From contig NC_089451.1 in assembly GCF_026210795.1 (NCBI RefSeq), forward strand, positions 1,348,001 to 1,412,000: a stretch of 64,000 bases of DNA, in the 5' to 3' direction. Source of the DNA: Rhizophagus irregularis (taxonomy: Eukaryota; Glomeromycota; Glomeromycetes; Glomerales; Glomeraceae). The translations under genes were made by a program, and so were the position numbers. Of the stretch, positions 1 through 11,946 are shown piece after piece; within the stretch, counting starts at the first letter, position 1; each line of letters starts with the position of its first letter. The notes beneath the pieces were generated by a model. That model made no database searches, was not told the origin of the DNA, and saw only the letters and a program-made list of their open reading frames with translations.

Positions 1-302
1 GGATGTCTCTGTCTCAAAATCAGATAAAGTCTTGGGTTTAAATGGATACTTGCAAAATGGTACAAAGTCACCATAGATTTCTATCCCATCTTTTTGTATG
101 TCAATTTTTGCTTCACGTAGCCATAGCCATGGTAAACCTAATATGAGTTCAGTTTTTGGCTTTTTAACAATCTCAAAATCATTTAAAATTTTGTCCACCA
201 GATACTAATCTATCTTTTCCCTTATATTGGAAAGATAAATTAGGCATCCTATAGTACCTAACAAGTTTTTTACTCTTTGTTTTTATTATGCTTACCATAT
301 TT
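1..302 (-). pseudogene. Retropepsin-like polyprotein fragment (partial, frameshifted)
   Basis: Reading the minus strand from about 302 down to 1 gives two overlapping open stretches. The first (about 302-205) has the sequence MPNLSFQYKGKDRLVSG. The second (about 200-1) contains ELILGLPWLWLREAKIDI followed by IEIYGDFVPF and runs off the window edge. The pattern ILG.PWL after a beta strand is typical of the C-terminal half of retropepsin-like aspartic proteases of LTR-type elements. The two stretches are in different frames and stops lie between them, so this is probably a decayed copy. The catalytic D-[ST]-G motif is not in the visible part. Family assignment rests on the short ILGLPWL motif and is moderate. 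Confidence 0.5.
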
Positions 303-954
303 TTTTCCAAGCTTATTGGCTAAGCTTTTCCTAATTTTATTTATACTGAAAGATGTCAATTAATGCCTTGACTGCATAGTGTCAGTACCCATCTTTCATT
401 GCTTTCCAACATGCTTCTTGGTGTCTTATTTTATTAGAAAAGGCCAAATTTTGCATTTTACATATGTCATTTTTATGGTGTTTTCTATAACTATATATTT
501 TTTCACACTAGAAAAAAACAAATAAGCAACTGTATATCTGATGTTTCACATGGCTAAATAGAAAGTTAATAGTTTTGTCACTCCTGCTCATTTCATTAAA
601 TTTAAACTTTATTTTTGGGTATAAGTTTTGAAAATCATTTAATCCCTAATTACTATCATTTCCAAACTATATCAGGAGATTATATGAGGTGAATATTAAT
701 ATATAGTGTCAAATATGTATTATACCTGGAAATTTATACTCCGTAAAAATCTATAAATATACAATTTTGCATAATTTACACTTAAAACAGGGTATATCTT
801 TAAAAGTGGCATATAATATTCAAATTTGTTTTGTAAAAAATTTTTCAAGTTTAACTTGTGATATAATTGAAACAGAGCTTATAATATTATTTTTATACAT
901 ATAAAGTATGATATCTTCAGTTGTATTATATATATTTTGAAATTTTGTTCAATT
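303..954. other. Intergenic, AT-rich, no gene seen
   Basis: No coding stretch or structured element is recognised here. Stops are frequent in all frames. The part from about 840 onwards resembles the 3' flanks of kinase genes B and C. Confidence 0.5.
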
Positions 955-1030
955 ACAAACCAATTTATTATGTAAAAAAATTACATATTACTCTATAATC
1001 GGTGTTGAACAAACTATTTATCATGAAGTA
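955..1030 (-). repeat. Conserved 3'-flank block of kinase gene A
   Basis: On the minus strand this block lies 120-195 nt past the stop of gene A and contains AGTTTGTTCAACACC followed by GATTATAGAGTA and a TGTAA..TTACATAATAAATTGG stretch. The same block occurs past gene B (9484-9545) and gene C (42823-42885). It is probably shared 3'-UTR/terminator DNA copied with the genes; a function is not shown. Confidence 0.6.
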
Positions 1031-1149
1031 TACAAATGTTATAATTTCAAATATAATATAGGAAATAAATACCATTTAAGCAATAAACTAATGTAAGATA
1101 ATTTAAAATTTAAATAATTTGATAAATGAAAAAAAAAATAGACCAAAAT

Positions 1150-4100
1150 TTAACTAAAATCAGTAATTTCTACTGAATTATTATACATATTATCATCACA
1201 TTTTACCAAACTATCATCACCTACACCTTTATCATCTTCTGGAAGATCTCCTGTAAAAGGATTAAGCAATCGAGATGTATAAATAGCTTGTGGATGTGTA
1301 GTTTTAATTAATAAGGGGTTTGCTTTTCTATATTCATCTGCTTCTTTAAATTGCTTTTCAATTTCATAGTGTTGTTGTTCTTTTTTAACTTTCATGTTAA
1401 GTTTAAATTCTGATGCATCTAGCATATATGAGTAACGAAATAAGCAAATTAATTCTTCTATTTTAGTAGCATCTGGTCTATTCTTTGGATTTGAATTCCA
1501 ACAACTTTTCATTAAGTCAATGTAGCATTTTGGTGCTTTTGACTTATCTATTTCAGGTCTAATTCCATTACATATATTTAATGCTAAAAGATTATCATGA
1601 GCATGATCAGCAAAAGGTTGTCTTCCAGTTGCTATAAAATACATAATCATTGCAAAGCTATATATATCTGCTGCTTGAGTATAATTTTTACCTTTTAACA
1701 CCTCAGGAGCTACATAAGGCATAACTCCATAAATTTTTGTTTCATCAATATTACCAACCTCTCCACATAGTCCCATATCAGATATATATGTATCATTATA
1801 TTTAATATATTTGAATAATATATTTCCTATATGAAAATCACGATGAACCATCCGCTTTTGATGAATTTCTTTAAGACCTCTAATAATATCAATTAATATT
1901 TGAAGTCTATTTAACCAATTAAATTTTTTGTAATTTCTGTATAAATAATCATTAAAATTTCCACCTTCTGCATATTCAAGAACTATAACATAATTTTCTG
2001 TATCTTTCTGAGATATTCCATATAATTTAAGAATATTGCTACTAAAATCTTGGTTTGAATATGCTGAATATGCACTAACCTATAAAAGAAATTTATTTGT
2101 AAAATTTATTTTCAAAAAATATTTAAATTATAAATTTCATACCTCATTTAGAAACTCATCAATAAGATTATGTGAATTAATATGTAAACACTTTAAAGCA
2201 ACTTTCTTATTATTCCACATTGCTGAATATACTGTGGCAAATCCACCTTTGCCAATTTTTTCAACATTCTTGAACTGACTGTATAAAATCCATTTCAATT
2301 TAGAATTATCAATAAAATTAAAAATTTTTGCATTTTTATCATTTGATAGACATGGTTTACACAATTTGTACAAGTCATTTGCATATTTTTCACCACATTT
2401 TTCGCAGTACATTTCATTAACAACCAGTATATAATCTTTTGTATCTGGATTTTGAGATATTCCGTAACTATTATCTTCTGATTCGACCTATTTTGTCATA
2501 AAAATTATATAATTATAAAATATTAAGATACTTTAAACCACAAATGCAAAAAAAACTATGTATACCTTGTTTAATAATTCATCAATGTTATTTAGCTTGC
2601 CTTCTAAATATTTTAAAGTAACATTTTTATTTACCAAATTTCTTTCATATTTATTTGAATGTGAATTATAGTATAATGGGCCATCCTTCCATATTGCTAT
2701 AGTATCAATATTTCCTATTTCTTTAATATTACTAAACTGATTATATGGTATCCATTCAAATATTATATCCTGTGGGCTACTAATTTGTAATCGCTTTTCT
2801 TGAATTAAACGATCAATTTGACTATCTCCACTGGTCCAAATTGTAAAATTATTTTCTATATAAGCAATTTGACATAGATTACACCATTTATATTTTTTAT
2901 TGGTATATTCTTTATAACATGCTTCACAATACTTTTCAATATATTCATGAAAAACAAGAACAAAATCTTTTGTATTTAGATTTTGAGAAATTCCGTAACA
3001 AATATCTTTTGATTTAACCTGCAATATTAATTAAATACACATCAAAAAAGGATCTTTAAAATTCAGATTCATAAAAAACTTTCGTCATACCTTATTAAAA
3101 TAATCATCAAATGATAAAATATTTTGTGAGTTACAAAGATATTTTATAACAACATTTTTATTCGATTTTCTTATCAATTTTCTTTCACTAAAATTATAAT
3201 ATGATGGGCCATTCTCCCATATTGCTGTGGATCTACCATATCCTATTTCTTTAATATCATTGAGCTGATCATATGGTATCCATTCAAATATATTCCATGG
3301 TTTTTCAATTTGTAATTGCTCCTTTTGAATAAAATCATCAATTTGCTTATTTCCACTGGTCCAATTTGTAAAATTATTCTTTAGATAATTAATTTGACAT
3401 GATTTACACCATATATATTGTTTATAATAGGTGTATTCTATGTTACAGCATTTGCAACAATATTTTTCAAAATATTCTTCATGAAAAATTAAAATATAAT
3501 TCATTACAGCTGGATTTTTAGTTATTCCATAACACATGTCTTCTGATTTAACCTATATTATTATAAAATATATTTATTTGTATTCAATATAGTTTAAATT
3601 TATAAAGTAACTTCATACCTTACTTAAAAATTCATCAGAAATATATTGTAAATTATACAAATATCTTAATGCAACTCTTCCATTTGATCTTTTCCATTTC
3701 ACGAGTGAATTACATGTTTTTGATTTATTATATGCCATATTATATTTTAATAAACATATTGCTGTAGCACCAGTATTACCTACTTTTTCAATATTACTAA
3801 ATTGATTATATGGTATCCATTCAAATTGCTTTTCTTGAATAATAAATTTAATTTGCTTAAATCTGTCATTCCAGTTTGTAAAATTACTTTTCAAAAAATC
3901 AAACTGACATGATTCACACCACTTATATATTTTATCTGTATACTTTTCATCACATTTTAAACAATATTTTTCAAAATATTCTTTATGAGAAACCAAAATA
4001 TAATCTTTTGTATCTGGATTTTGTGACATTCCATAACAAATGATGTCTTTTGATTTAATCTATAATCATATAACATATATTATATTAATAAAAATACTTT

Positions 4101-7100
4101 AAATTCGAGATTATAAATAAATTTCATACCTTGTCTAAATCTTTATTAAGAATATCTGGTATCTTATGTAAATATTTTAAAGTAACATTTTTATTTACCA
4201 AAATTCTTTCATATTTATTTGAATGTGAATTATAGTATAATGGGCCATCCTTCCACATTGCTATAGTATCAATATTTTCTATTTTTTCAATGCCAGTAAA
4301 CTGATTGTATGGTATCCATTCAAATATTATATCCCATGAGCTTTCAATTTGCAATTGCTCCTTTTGAATAAAATCATCAATTTGTCTATTTCCACTGGTC
4401 CAATTTGTAAAATTATTTTTCAAAAAATCAATTTGACATGATTTACACCATTTACATTGTTTATTTGCATATCTTTTATTACAGTTTTTACAATATTTTT
4501 CAAAATATTTTTCATGAAAAACAAAGATATAATTCTTTGTATCCGGATTTTGAGATATTCCATAACTAATGTCTTTTGATTCAACCTAAATATGATTACA
4601 ATATATACCAATATTAAAAAAGAATGTTTAAACTTCTAATTTACAGAAAAAAAACTGAATTTCATACCTTATTTAGGAGTTCATTAGATAGTGAAATATT
4701 TTGTGAGTTATATAAATACTTTAAAGAAACTTTTTTATTAAAATTTCTTATATATTTATTTAAATTAACATTATAAATTAATGGACCATCCTTCCATATT
4801 GCTATAGCACCAATATTCCCCATTTCATTAATCTCATTAAACTGATCATATGGTATCCATTCAAATATTATATCCCGTGGGCCTTCAATTTGTAATTGCT
4901 TTTTTTGAATAAAATCATCAATTAGATTATTTTCACTGGTCCAATTTGTAAAATCACTCTTTAAATAATTAATTTGGCATGTTTTACACCATTTATATCT
5001 TATATATTTTTTACCACATTTTTCACAATACTTAGAATTTTCTTCAAAATATTTTTCATGAAAAACAATGATGTAATTCATTGTATCTGGATTTTGAGAT
5101 ATTCCATAACTAATGCTAACCTATAATAATAATATGATTAAAATACATACTATACATTAGAAAATAATGCTTAAACTTCAAATTTACAAAAAACTGAATT
5201 TATACCTTATTTAGAAATTGTGGAATATTTTGTGAGTCATATAAATATTTTAAAGCAACTTTTTTATTAAAATTTCTTTCATATTTATTTGATTTTGCAT
5301 TATAAATTAATGGACCATCCTTCCATATTGATATGGCACCAATATTTTCTATTTTTTCAATACTAATAAACTGACTGTATGGTATCCATTCAAATATTAT
5401 ATTCCATGGTTTTTCAATTTGCAATTGCTCTTTTTGAATAAAATCATCAATTTGCTTATTTTCACTGGTCCAATTTGTAAAATTTCTTTTCAAATAATTT
5501 ATTTGACACGGTTTACACCATTTATTTGTCGTGTATTTTTCATCACATTTTTCACAATACCTTTCAAGATATATTTTATGAAAAATAAAACTATAATCTT
5601 TTATTTCTGATTTAACCTATAATATCCAAATATATTATAAAAAAGAATATTAGATATACTGTACATATATGTATCAAATATAATTATATTATTAGGACAT
5701 TCATATAATATATGGTATATTCTTAAAAAATATATTTTAAACTAATAAAGTTTTAAACAAAATTTCATACCTTATTTAAAAATTCATTAGGATCACTTGT
5801 ATATAAAGCATATAATTTTGCCTATTTAAACACAAATACAATATATAAATATATAAGTACATTAAAAACAAAAATACTTTAACCAAAAAATAAATTAAAA
5901 CTCGATACCTTGGTTAAAACTTCATCAAAAGTATTTTGAAAGTTATGATAAAATTTTGAAGCAATTTTTTCATTCAAATTTCTTTCATATTTATTTGAAC
6001 TTGCATTACACTTCAATGGACCATTCTTACATATTTCCGTAGTACTAATGTTTTCTATATCTTTAGCACTTTTAAACTGCTCTTCTTGATTGAAAGCATC
6101 AATTCGTTTACTTTCACAGGTCCTGTTCATGAAATTACTACCTGAACGACGTTGACTATGCCATTTATATTGTTCATTTGTATATTTTTTACCATGATTT
6201 TCACGATATTTTTTTGAAATCTTTTCAAAGTATTTTTCATGAAAAACCAAAATATAATATTTTGTATCTGGATTTTGAGACATTCCATAACAAAAATTTT
6301 TTGATATAACCTATAATAAAATAATGTATTATATATACATTCAAGAAGAATGATTTAAACTCAAACGAATAAATATAAATAAATTTCATACCTTTGAAAA
6401 TTTATCAATTGATAGAATATATTGCAAATTGTATAAATATTTTAAGGCAACTTTTTTATTTATTAAATTTCTTTCATATTTTTTTGAATCTTCATTAAAC
6501 TTTAATGGACCACCCTTCCATATTGCTGTAGTATTACCATTTCCTATTTCTTCAATGCCATAAAATTGGTTATAAGGTATCCATTCAAATACTATTTTCC
6601 ATGGACTATCAATTTGTGATTGTTTTTCTTGAATAAAAGCATCAATTTGTTTATCTCCACTGGTCCAGTCTGTAAAATTACTTTTTAGATATTCAATTTG
6701 ACATGATTTACACCATTTATTTTGCTCATTGATAAATTTTTTACCACATTTTTTACAATATATTTCAAAATATTCTTCACGAAAAACAATGACGTAATCT
6801 TTTGTATCCGGATTTTGAGATATTCCATAAATAATACCTTTTGGTATAACCTATTATATCACAAAACATATATATTAAAAAGAATTTTTTAAAATTCAAA
6901 CAAATAGTAAATTTCATACCTTGTCTAAATAATCAAAAAATTGATCAGACAATGAAACATTACATAAACATTTTAAAAAAACTTCTTTATTTGACTTCCT
7001 TATCCAAATCCCACAATATAATGGACCATCCTCCCATACTGCTGTAGCAACTCCATTTCCTATTTCTTTAATATCATTAAATTGACCATATGGTATCCAT

Positions 7101-7237
7101 TCAAAAACTATGTCATCAGGCATAGTAAGTAATTGCTTTTCCCCAATGAAATAATCAATTTGTTTATTTCCGCTGGTCCAATTTTTGAAATTATCTATTA
7201 AATAATCAAATATTTTTTCACTATCTATTTCCTCCAT
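1150..7237 (-). CDS. Kinase gene A: tandem N-lobe/zinc-ribbon modules ending in a TKL-like kinase
   Basis: Proposed exons in transcript order: 7237-6920, 6850-6392, 6310-5909, 5821-5771, 5616-5206, 5120-4668, 4585-4130, 4059-3619, 3552-3091, 3018-2566, 2487-2143, 2079-1150 (about 1726 aa, all junctions phase 0, exons end AAG or GAG before GTAT and start after AG with GTT or ATT). Most internal exons encode YGISQNPDTKDYILVFHE (kinase beta4-beta5), a CxxC...WCxxC ribbon, NFTNWTSGNKQIDDFIQ, then FEWIPYNQF and a beta1-beta3/alphaC segment. Most glycine loops are degraded. Exon 2487-2143 has an intact loop (GKGGFATVYSA) and VALK lysine, and the last exon supplies HRDFHIGN (about residue 1496), DMG, APE and the HPQAIYTSRLL tail typical of these fungal kinases. 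Exon 6850-6392 has no Met but is fully open. Start: ATG at 7237 is the first in the open first exon. Catalysis by the last domain is likely; the earlier lobes are probably non-catalytic scaffolds. Confidence 0.8.
5771..5821 (-). other. 17-codon mini-exon in gene A (deleted module remnant)
   Basis: Between AG at 5823-5822 and GT at 5770-5769 lies a 51-nt open segment reading AKLYALYTSDPNEFLNK. Its start resembles the start of a long module exon in gene C (VNLYLTTSGSSP) and its end is the usual module end (EFLNK). It looks like a module exon that lost its whole interior while keeping both splice sites and phase 0. Confidence 0.6.
5909..6310 (-). other. Degenerate module exon in gene A
   Basis: The exon is open over 134 codons and begins VISKNFCYGMSQNPDTK, but the ribbon cysteines are lost (YKWHSQRRSGS replaces the usual YKWCKSCQID) and the FEWIPYNQF strand is missing. 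Only the tail with NKYERN and the LTK end remains similar. It keeps phase and splice sites, so it may still be included in the protein as a non-folding or altered linker. Confidence 0.6.
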
Positions 7238-8079
7238 TGGAAAATTTCAATAAAATAAAAAAATAAAATAAAATTGTGGGTGTGACAAAAAAAAGTGTAC
7301 TATTTTTACGTTTATATTGTATTAAATTAGATTTATATCAAAATTCTTACAATACTAATATGGGAAAAAAAAGGGTACAACGACAATTGCGTTTGTGCGA
7401 CCATATTTGTAATTTTTCGCATCACAGTATTACCAGCAGATCATCAACAAAAAAAAACAAAATCATTGGCACATGATCGATTTTGCTGATCATGTTTAAA
7501 AATGGGTTGATTAATTTATTGAACCTTCCAAAAATAGGTTAACGAGAAAATTTTTTGTTTTTATTTTTTCTGCGAGTTTACTTAAGGAGAAAAACATGGA
7601 TTTTGAATGCCAATTTTTGCTATGGTTAACTTTAACAAAATTAAATATAAAAAAGCAAAAAATGGTATACAACCCTTTCTTTTAACCCAATCAAACTTGT
7701 AGAGAAGGTATTTGTTCCTATAGAAATTATGATTATGAAAGCTGAATTACTGTAGGTTTTATTCAAAAAAAAACAGGTTACGAAAGCGAAATCAAAAAAA
7801 AAACAAAAACAAAAAAAGCTCGGGCACGTGATCTATAGTGTGGCGCCTAAATTTTTATTGGTTGATATTGTGTAACATTTAACTTGGAAGTAAAAATAAA
7901 AACATCGCGGTTATTTTTAAATTCTAAAATACGCCTATAAGGCTCAATTTTCAAAGGGACACAAAATATTGGTATTTATTATTTATTAATAATATATGTG
8001 ATAAAAATACTGGAATAAATAAATAGGGAGTAAAGAAAAGACAATATTTATATATGTTTCCATAAATAAAATATAAAAA
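7238..8079. other. Intergenic upstream of gene A, no gene seen
   Basis: AT-rich with long A and T runs. No open frame with recognisable content and no clear promoter element can be named. The stretch at 7275-7476 is open but has no recognisable domain. Confidence 0.4.
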
Positions 8080-8700
8080 TAATCATGGATCATGTGCACG
8101 AGCTTTTTTTTCTGTTTTCATTTCATCATCGTTAAATTTTTCCCAAGTAATGAGAATTCGTGTTACCATGTGCATAGATTTTAAGGCTAAAATCATAAAC
8201 ACAATAAAAGAAATGTCTTGACAAATAAAACCCGCAGGAATTTTAAAACTTTGACGCAACAATATTAAATAATATATAATTAATATTAATAACATCTAAC
8301 ATAAACAAATTTATGATTCTAATAAAATAATATGAAAAAATATTTACAGTATGAGCACTAATTTAGTAATACTGATTATTTATTAGAAATTTTTCGTTAA
8401 ATTTTTTATTTAGCCTGAATTTTGAATTTAAATCATTCTGAACTTAATGATAAACATTATAATTTATGAACAAATAAAAATTCGGTTATCGAAAACCAAA
8501 TATGATATTAGTAAATTTATGAATATTAATAATTAATAATTAATTTTTTTTTTTTAACTTGAAGCCACTTCAGAGAGAATTGATTGTGATAGTAGAGCGG
8601 GAACAATCTTTAGGACGGGATCAGTTTGGTGTTTTAATCGGATTAGTTGTATTTAATATAAGAATTTTTGTACAATCATCTTAAACTAGCTAATTATCCC
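8080..8700. repeat. Dispersed repeat, copy 1
   Basis: This segment aligns by eye with 53780-55130 and, in its first part, with 38150-38420. Shared landmarks are GTTACCATGTGCATAG followed by TTTTAAGG, CATAAACACA.TAAAAG, a run of alternating AT, TGATAAACATTATAAT.TATGAACAAA, ACTTGAAG, CTTCAGAGA and GGGAACAAT.TTTAG. It is non-coding as far as I can see; the short open frame at 8083-8295 (-) lies in repeated DNA and is not supported as a gene. Confidence 0.55.
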
Positions 8701-9480
8701 AAATTCAAAAATTCAAATAATAGACAAAGAATTATTGTAAAAAATTCTACTATCGAAACTTCATTGTTTATTGCACGTGATTTAAATTGTAATGAACGAA
8801 TTTATATTTCACATGGTATGGTTACCCAGCCAACCCACTAATGGTTATACGCCGTTATCGTAAGGTAAGGTCAGTTGCCCTCAAGGAATATGTTATTAGC
8901 AGTTAGCAAGAAATATTAGAAGCATAAAAGTAAGCTTCCCATGATGATTTGGGAAGGTTTCACTCGAGGAAGTTTGATAATACATTTTCTCAATTACCTT
9001 TGGACCTCGGCTATCTTTATGGTGTTTCTATTACCCTAATTAACTATTAATTTAGTGATCATTTTCGCTAATAAACTCTTTAAACCTTCTATGATTTCTA
9101 TATAGTGTATCATTTTTTGGTATTTAGACTATTTAGTCTTCTTTTTTTTTATACTTATTATTATTACCCTTCTTTGAATTCTCCTCTCCGTTTTCCTTTA
9201 AAACTTCATCTTTCATTTCTTTGTGGTCTCCTTTTTTTTCAGTTTCCAAGATACGAGATATGCAATTAAAAAAGTATGTATTAGTTATAATATCTGTCTT
9301 GATTACATTCCTGGATTATGGAACTTAAGTTAAATTTTGGTACACCTAAATTGAAAACTACAATTTTTTTATTTAATTTCTTAACTGAAGGTTAATTTGT
9401 GATATAATAGAGTTTGGGTTATAACAGTTTTTTATATATATATGAATCATTGACACATTTGAAAAATTTGCTCAATTACA
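8701..9480. other. Intergenic between gene B 3' side and repeat, no gene seen
   Basis: No gene is recognised. Two blocks (8770-8830 with TTATATTTCACATG, and 9190-9260 with TTTAAAACTTCATCTTTCAT) resemble 57464-57530 and 57690-57775 in the same order, which extends the homology of the dispersed repeat described at 8080-8700. Confidence 0.45.
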
Positions 9481-9483
9481 TAC

Positions 9484-9545
9484 CAATTTATTATGTAAAA
9501 AAGATTACATACTACTCTATAATCGGTGTTGAACAAACTATATAT
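9484..9545 (-). repeat. Conserved 3'-flank block of kinase gene B
   Basis: Same block as at 955-1030, here 50-110 nt past the gene B stop, with TTGTTCAACACC on the minus strand. Confidence 0.6.
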
Positions 9546-9593
9546 CAAGAAGAATATAATTTAAATATAAAATAGTAAATAAAATATAATTTG

Positions 9594-11485
9594 CTAAATA
9601 AAATAAATAAAAAAAAAATCAATAATTTTTATTGAATTATTATTCATATTATCATCATATTTAAGCAAACTACTGTCCATATTTTTGTCACATTGTGGAA
9701 GATCTTTTGTAAAGGAATTAAGTAACCGAGATGTATAAATAGCCTGAGGATGTGTAGCAGATTGAATATGTTTAATAGATAAAGGATTTGCCTTTCTATA
9801 TTCATCTGATTCTTTAAATTGCTTTTCAATCTTATAATGCCGTCGTTTTTTTTCAAATTTCATATTAAGTTTAACTTCTGATGCATCTAACATGTATGAA
9901 TAACGAAATGACCAAATTAATTCTTCTATTTTAAAAGCATTTGGCCTATTACTTGGATTTGGATCCCAACACTTCTTCATTAAATCAATATAACATTTTG
10001 GTGCTTTTGGTTCATTTATTTCAGGTCTAATTCCATTGCATATATTTAATGCTAATAGTTCATCATGAGCACAGTCAGAAAAGGGTTGCCTTCCAGTTGC
10101 TATAAAATACATGATCATTCCAAAACTGTATATATCTGCTGCTTGAGTATAAGGATTTCCTCTTAATATTTCGGGAGCTACGTAAGGCATAACTCCATAA
10201 ATTTTCGTTTCATCGATATTACCAATTTCTCCACATAATCCCATGTCAGAAATACATGTATTGTTATATTTAGTATGCTTAAATAATATATTTCCTATAT
10301 GGAAATCACGATGGACCATCTGCTTTTGATGAATTTCTTTAAGCCCTTTAATAATGTCAATTAATATTTGTATTTTATTTAACCAATTAAATATTTTGTA
10401 ATTTCTATATAAATAATCATTAAAATTTCCACCTTCTGCATATTCAAGAACTATAATATACTCTTCTGTATCTGGGTTCTGAGATATTCCATACAATTTA
10501 AGAATACTACTAAAATCTTGGTTTGAATATGCTGAATATGCATTAATCTATATAGAGAATATTTGTTTGTAAAAATTATTATTAATAAGTATTTAAATTA
10601 TTAGTAAATTTCATACCTCATTCAGAAACTCATCAACAAAATTCCGAGAGTTATGTAAACATTTCAGAGCAACTTTTTTTTGATCCCATGTTGCTGAATA
10701 TACTGTGGCAAAACCACCTTTGCCAATTTCTTTAACATCACTGAACTGATTGTATATTATCCATTTCAATTTAGAATAATTAATAAAGTCAAAAAGTTTT
10801 ATATTTCTATTATTTACTAAACATTGTTTACATAAATTATATAAGTCATTTGTATATTTTTCGCCACATTTTTCACAACATATTTCATTAATGACCAAAA
10901 TATAATCTTTTGTATCCAGATTTTGAGATATTCCATAACTAATTCCTTCTGGTTTTACCTAGTATTACAAGTGTATATATATAGTATATTTATATTAAAT
11001 GATATTTTAAATCTCATATATATAGTTATAATAAAGCTTCATACCTTGTTTAAATATTCATACATGAAATTTTTTTCAACATTTAAATATTTTATAGTAA
11101 CCTTTTTACCTGATTTTCTCATCCATTTTCTTTCAATAAAATTATAATATAATGGGCCATCTTTCCATGTTACTGTTGCACTATCATATCCCATTTCTTT
11201 AATGTTATTAAATTGATTGTATGGTATCCATTCAAATATCATCTCCCACAAGTTATAAATTTGTAATTGCTTTTCTTGGATATAATCATCGATTTGTTTA
11301 CTTCCACTAGTCCAATTTTCAAAATTAGCTTTTAAATAATTAATTTGACATGGATTACACCATTCATATTGTTTGTTTGAATATTCTTCACCACAAATAT
11401 TACAATAATTTTCGAAATATTTCTCATAGAAAACAAGAAAATAATTTTTTGTAACTGGATTTTGAGAAATTCCATAATTAATATC
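9594..11485 (-). CDS. Kinase gene B: one degenerate N-lobe module plus complete TKL-like kinase
   Basis: Proposed exons: 11485-11045, 10958-10617, 10547-9594 (phase 0 throughout, 578 codons before the stop). The first exon is a ribbon/N-lobe module (CNICGEEYS...WCNPC, NFENWTSGSKQIDDYIQ, FEWIPYNQF). The second gives CEKCGEKYTN, the loop GKGGFATVYSA and VALKCLH. The last has HRDFHIGN, ISDMGLCGE, MPYVAPEILRG and HPQAIYTSRLL. The ancestral acceptor at 11497 would now put the first exon out of frame; using AG eleven bases further in restores the frame from DINYGISQNP. No Met opens this exon near its edge, so translation may start at the ATG at 11251 (about 500 aa), or further upstream exons were lost. 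The kinase residues needed for catalysis are present. Confidence 0.65.
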
Positions 11486-11512
11486 CTTGAATCAACCTAT
11501 CATATTCCATGC

Positions 11513-11946
11513 CTTATTTAAAATTTTATCATCAGATGATGAAATACTTTGTAAAGTACCTTTTTCATTTGAATTCCTTTCATATTTATTTAAATCTACA
11601 TTATATTTTAATGGACCATTTTTCCATACCGCTCTAGCACCAATACTCTCTATTTCTTCAATGTCATTAAATTGATCATATGGTATCCATTCAACTATTA
11701 TATTGTCTGATGCATTTAATTGCTTTTCTCGAATATAATCATCATCCTCACTAGTCCAATTTGTAAAAATAAAAATAATCAATTCGACATGATACACACC
11801 ATTTATATTGTTTATAATAAGTGTATTCCTTACTACAATATTTGCAGTAATATTTTTCAAAATATTCTTCATGATAAACCAAAATATTATTTATCGTACC
11901 TGGATTTTGAGTCATTCCATAACTAATATATCAAACTAGCGGTAAC
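11513..11946 (-). pseudogene. Dead module exon upstream of gene B
   Basis: The module is recognisable in pieces: YGMTQNPGT and CKYCSKEYTYYKQYKWC in one frame, then NWTSEDDDYIREKQL, EWIPYDQFNDIEEI and NKYERNSNEK in another, with the frame change near 11770. The entry AG is followed by an in-frame TAG. At the 3' side the donor has become GC and only 16 nt separate it from the next old acceptor, too short for an intron, so reading through hits TGA at once. This exon is therefore broken at both ends and inside. Confidence 0.65.

Noticed and set aside
2036-2278. Plus-strand frame of 80 codons
   Set aside because: It overlaps two exons and an intron of gene A on the other strand and has no domain.
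7276-7476. Plus-strand frame of 66 codons upstream of gene A
   Set aside because: No domain, no repeat support, ordinary length for AT-rich non-coding DNA.
8083-8295. Minus-strand frame of 70 codons with hydrophobic start
   Set aside because: It lies in the dispersed repeat and the other copies do not keep the frame.
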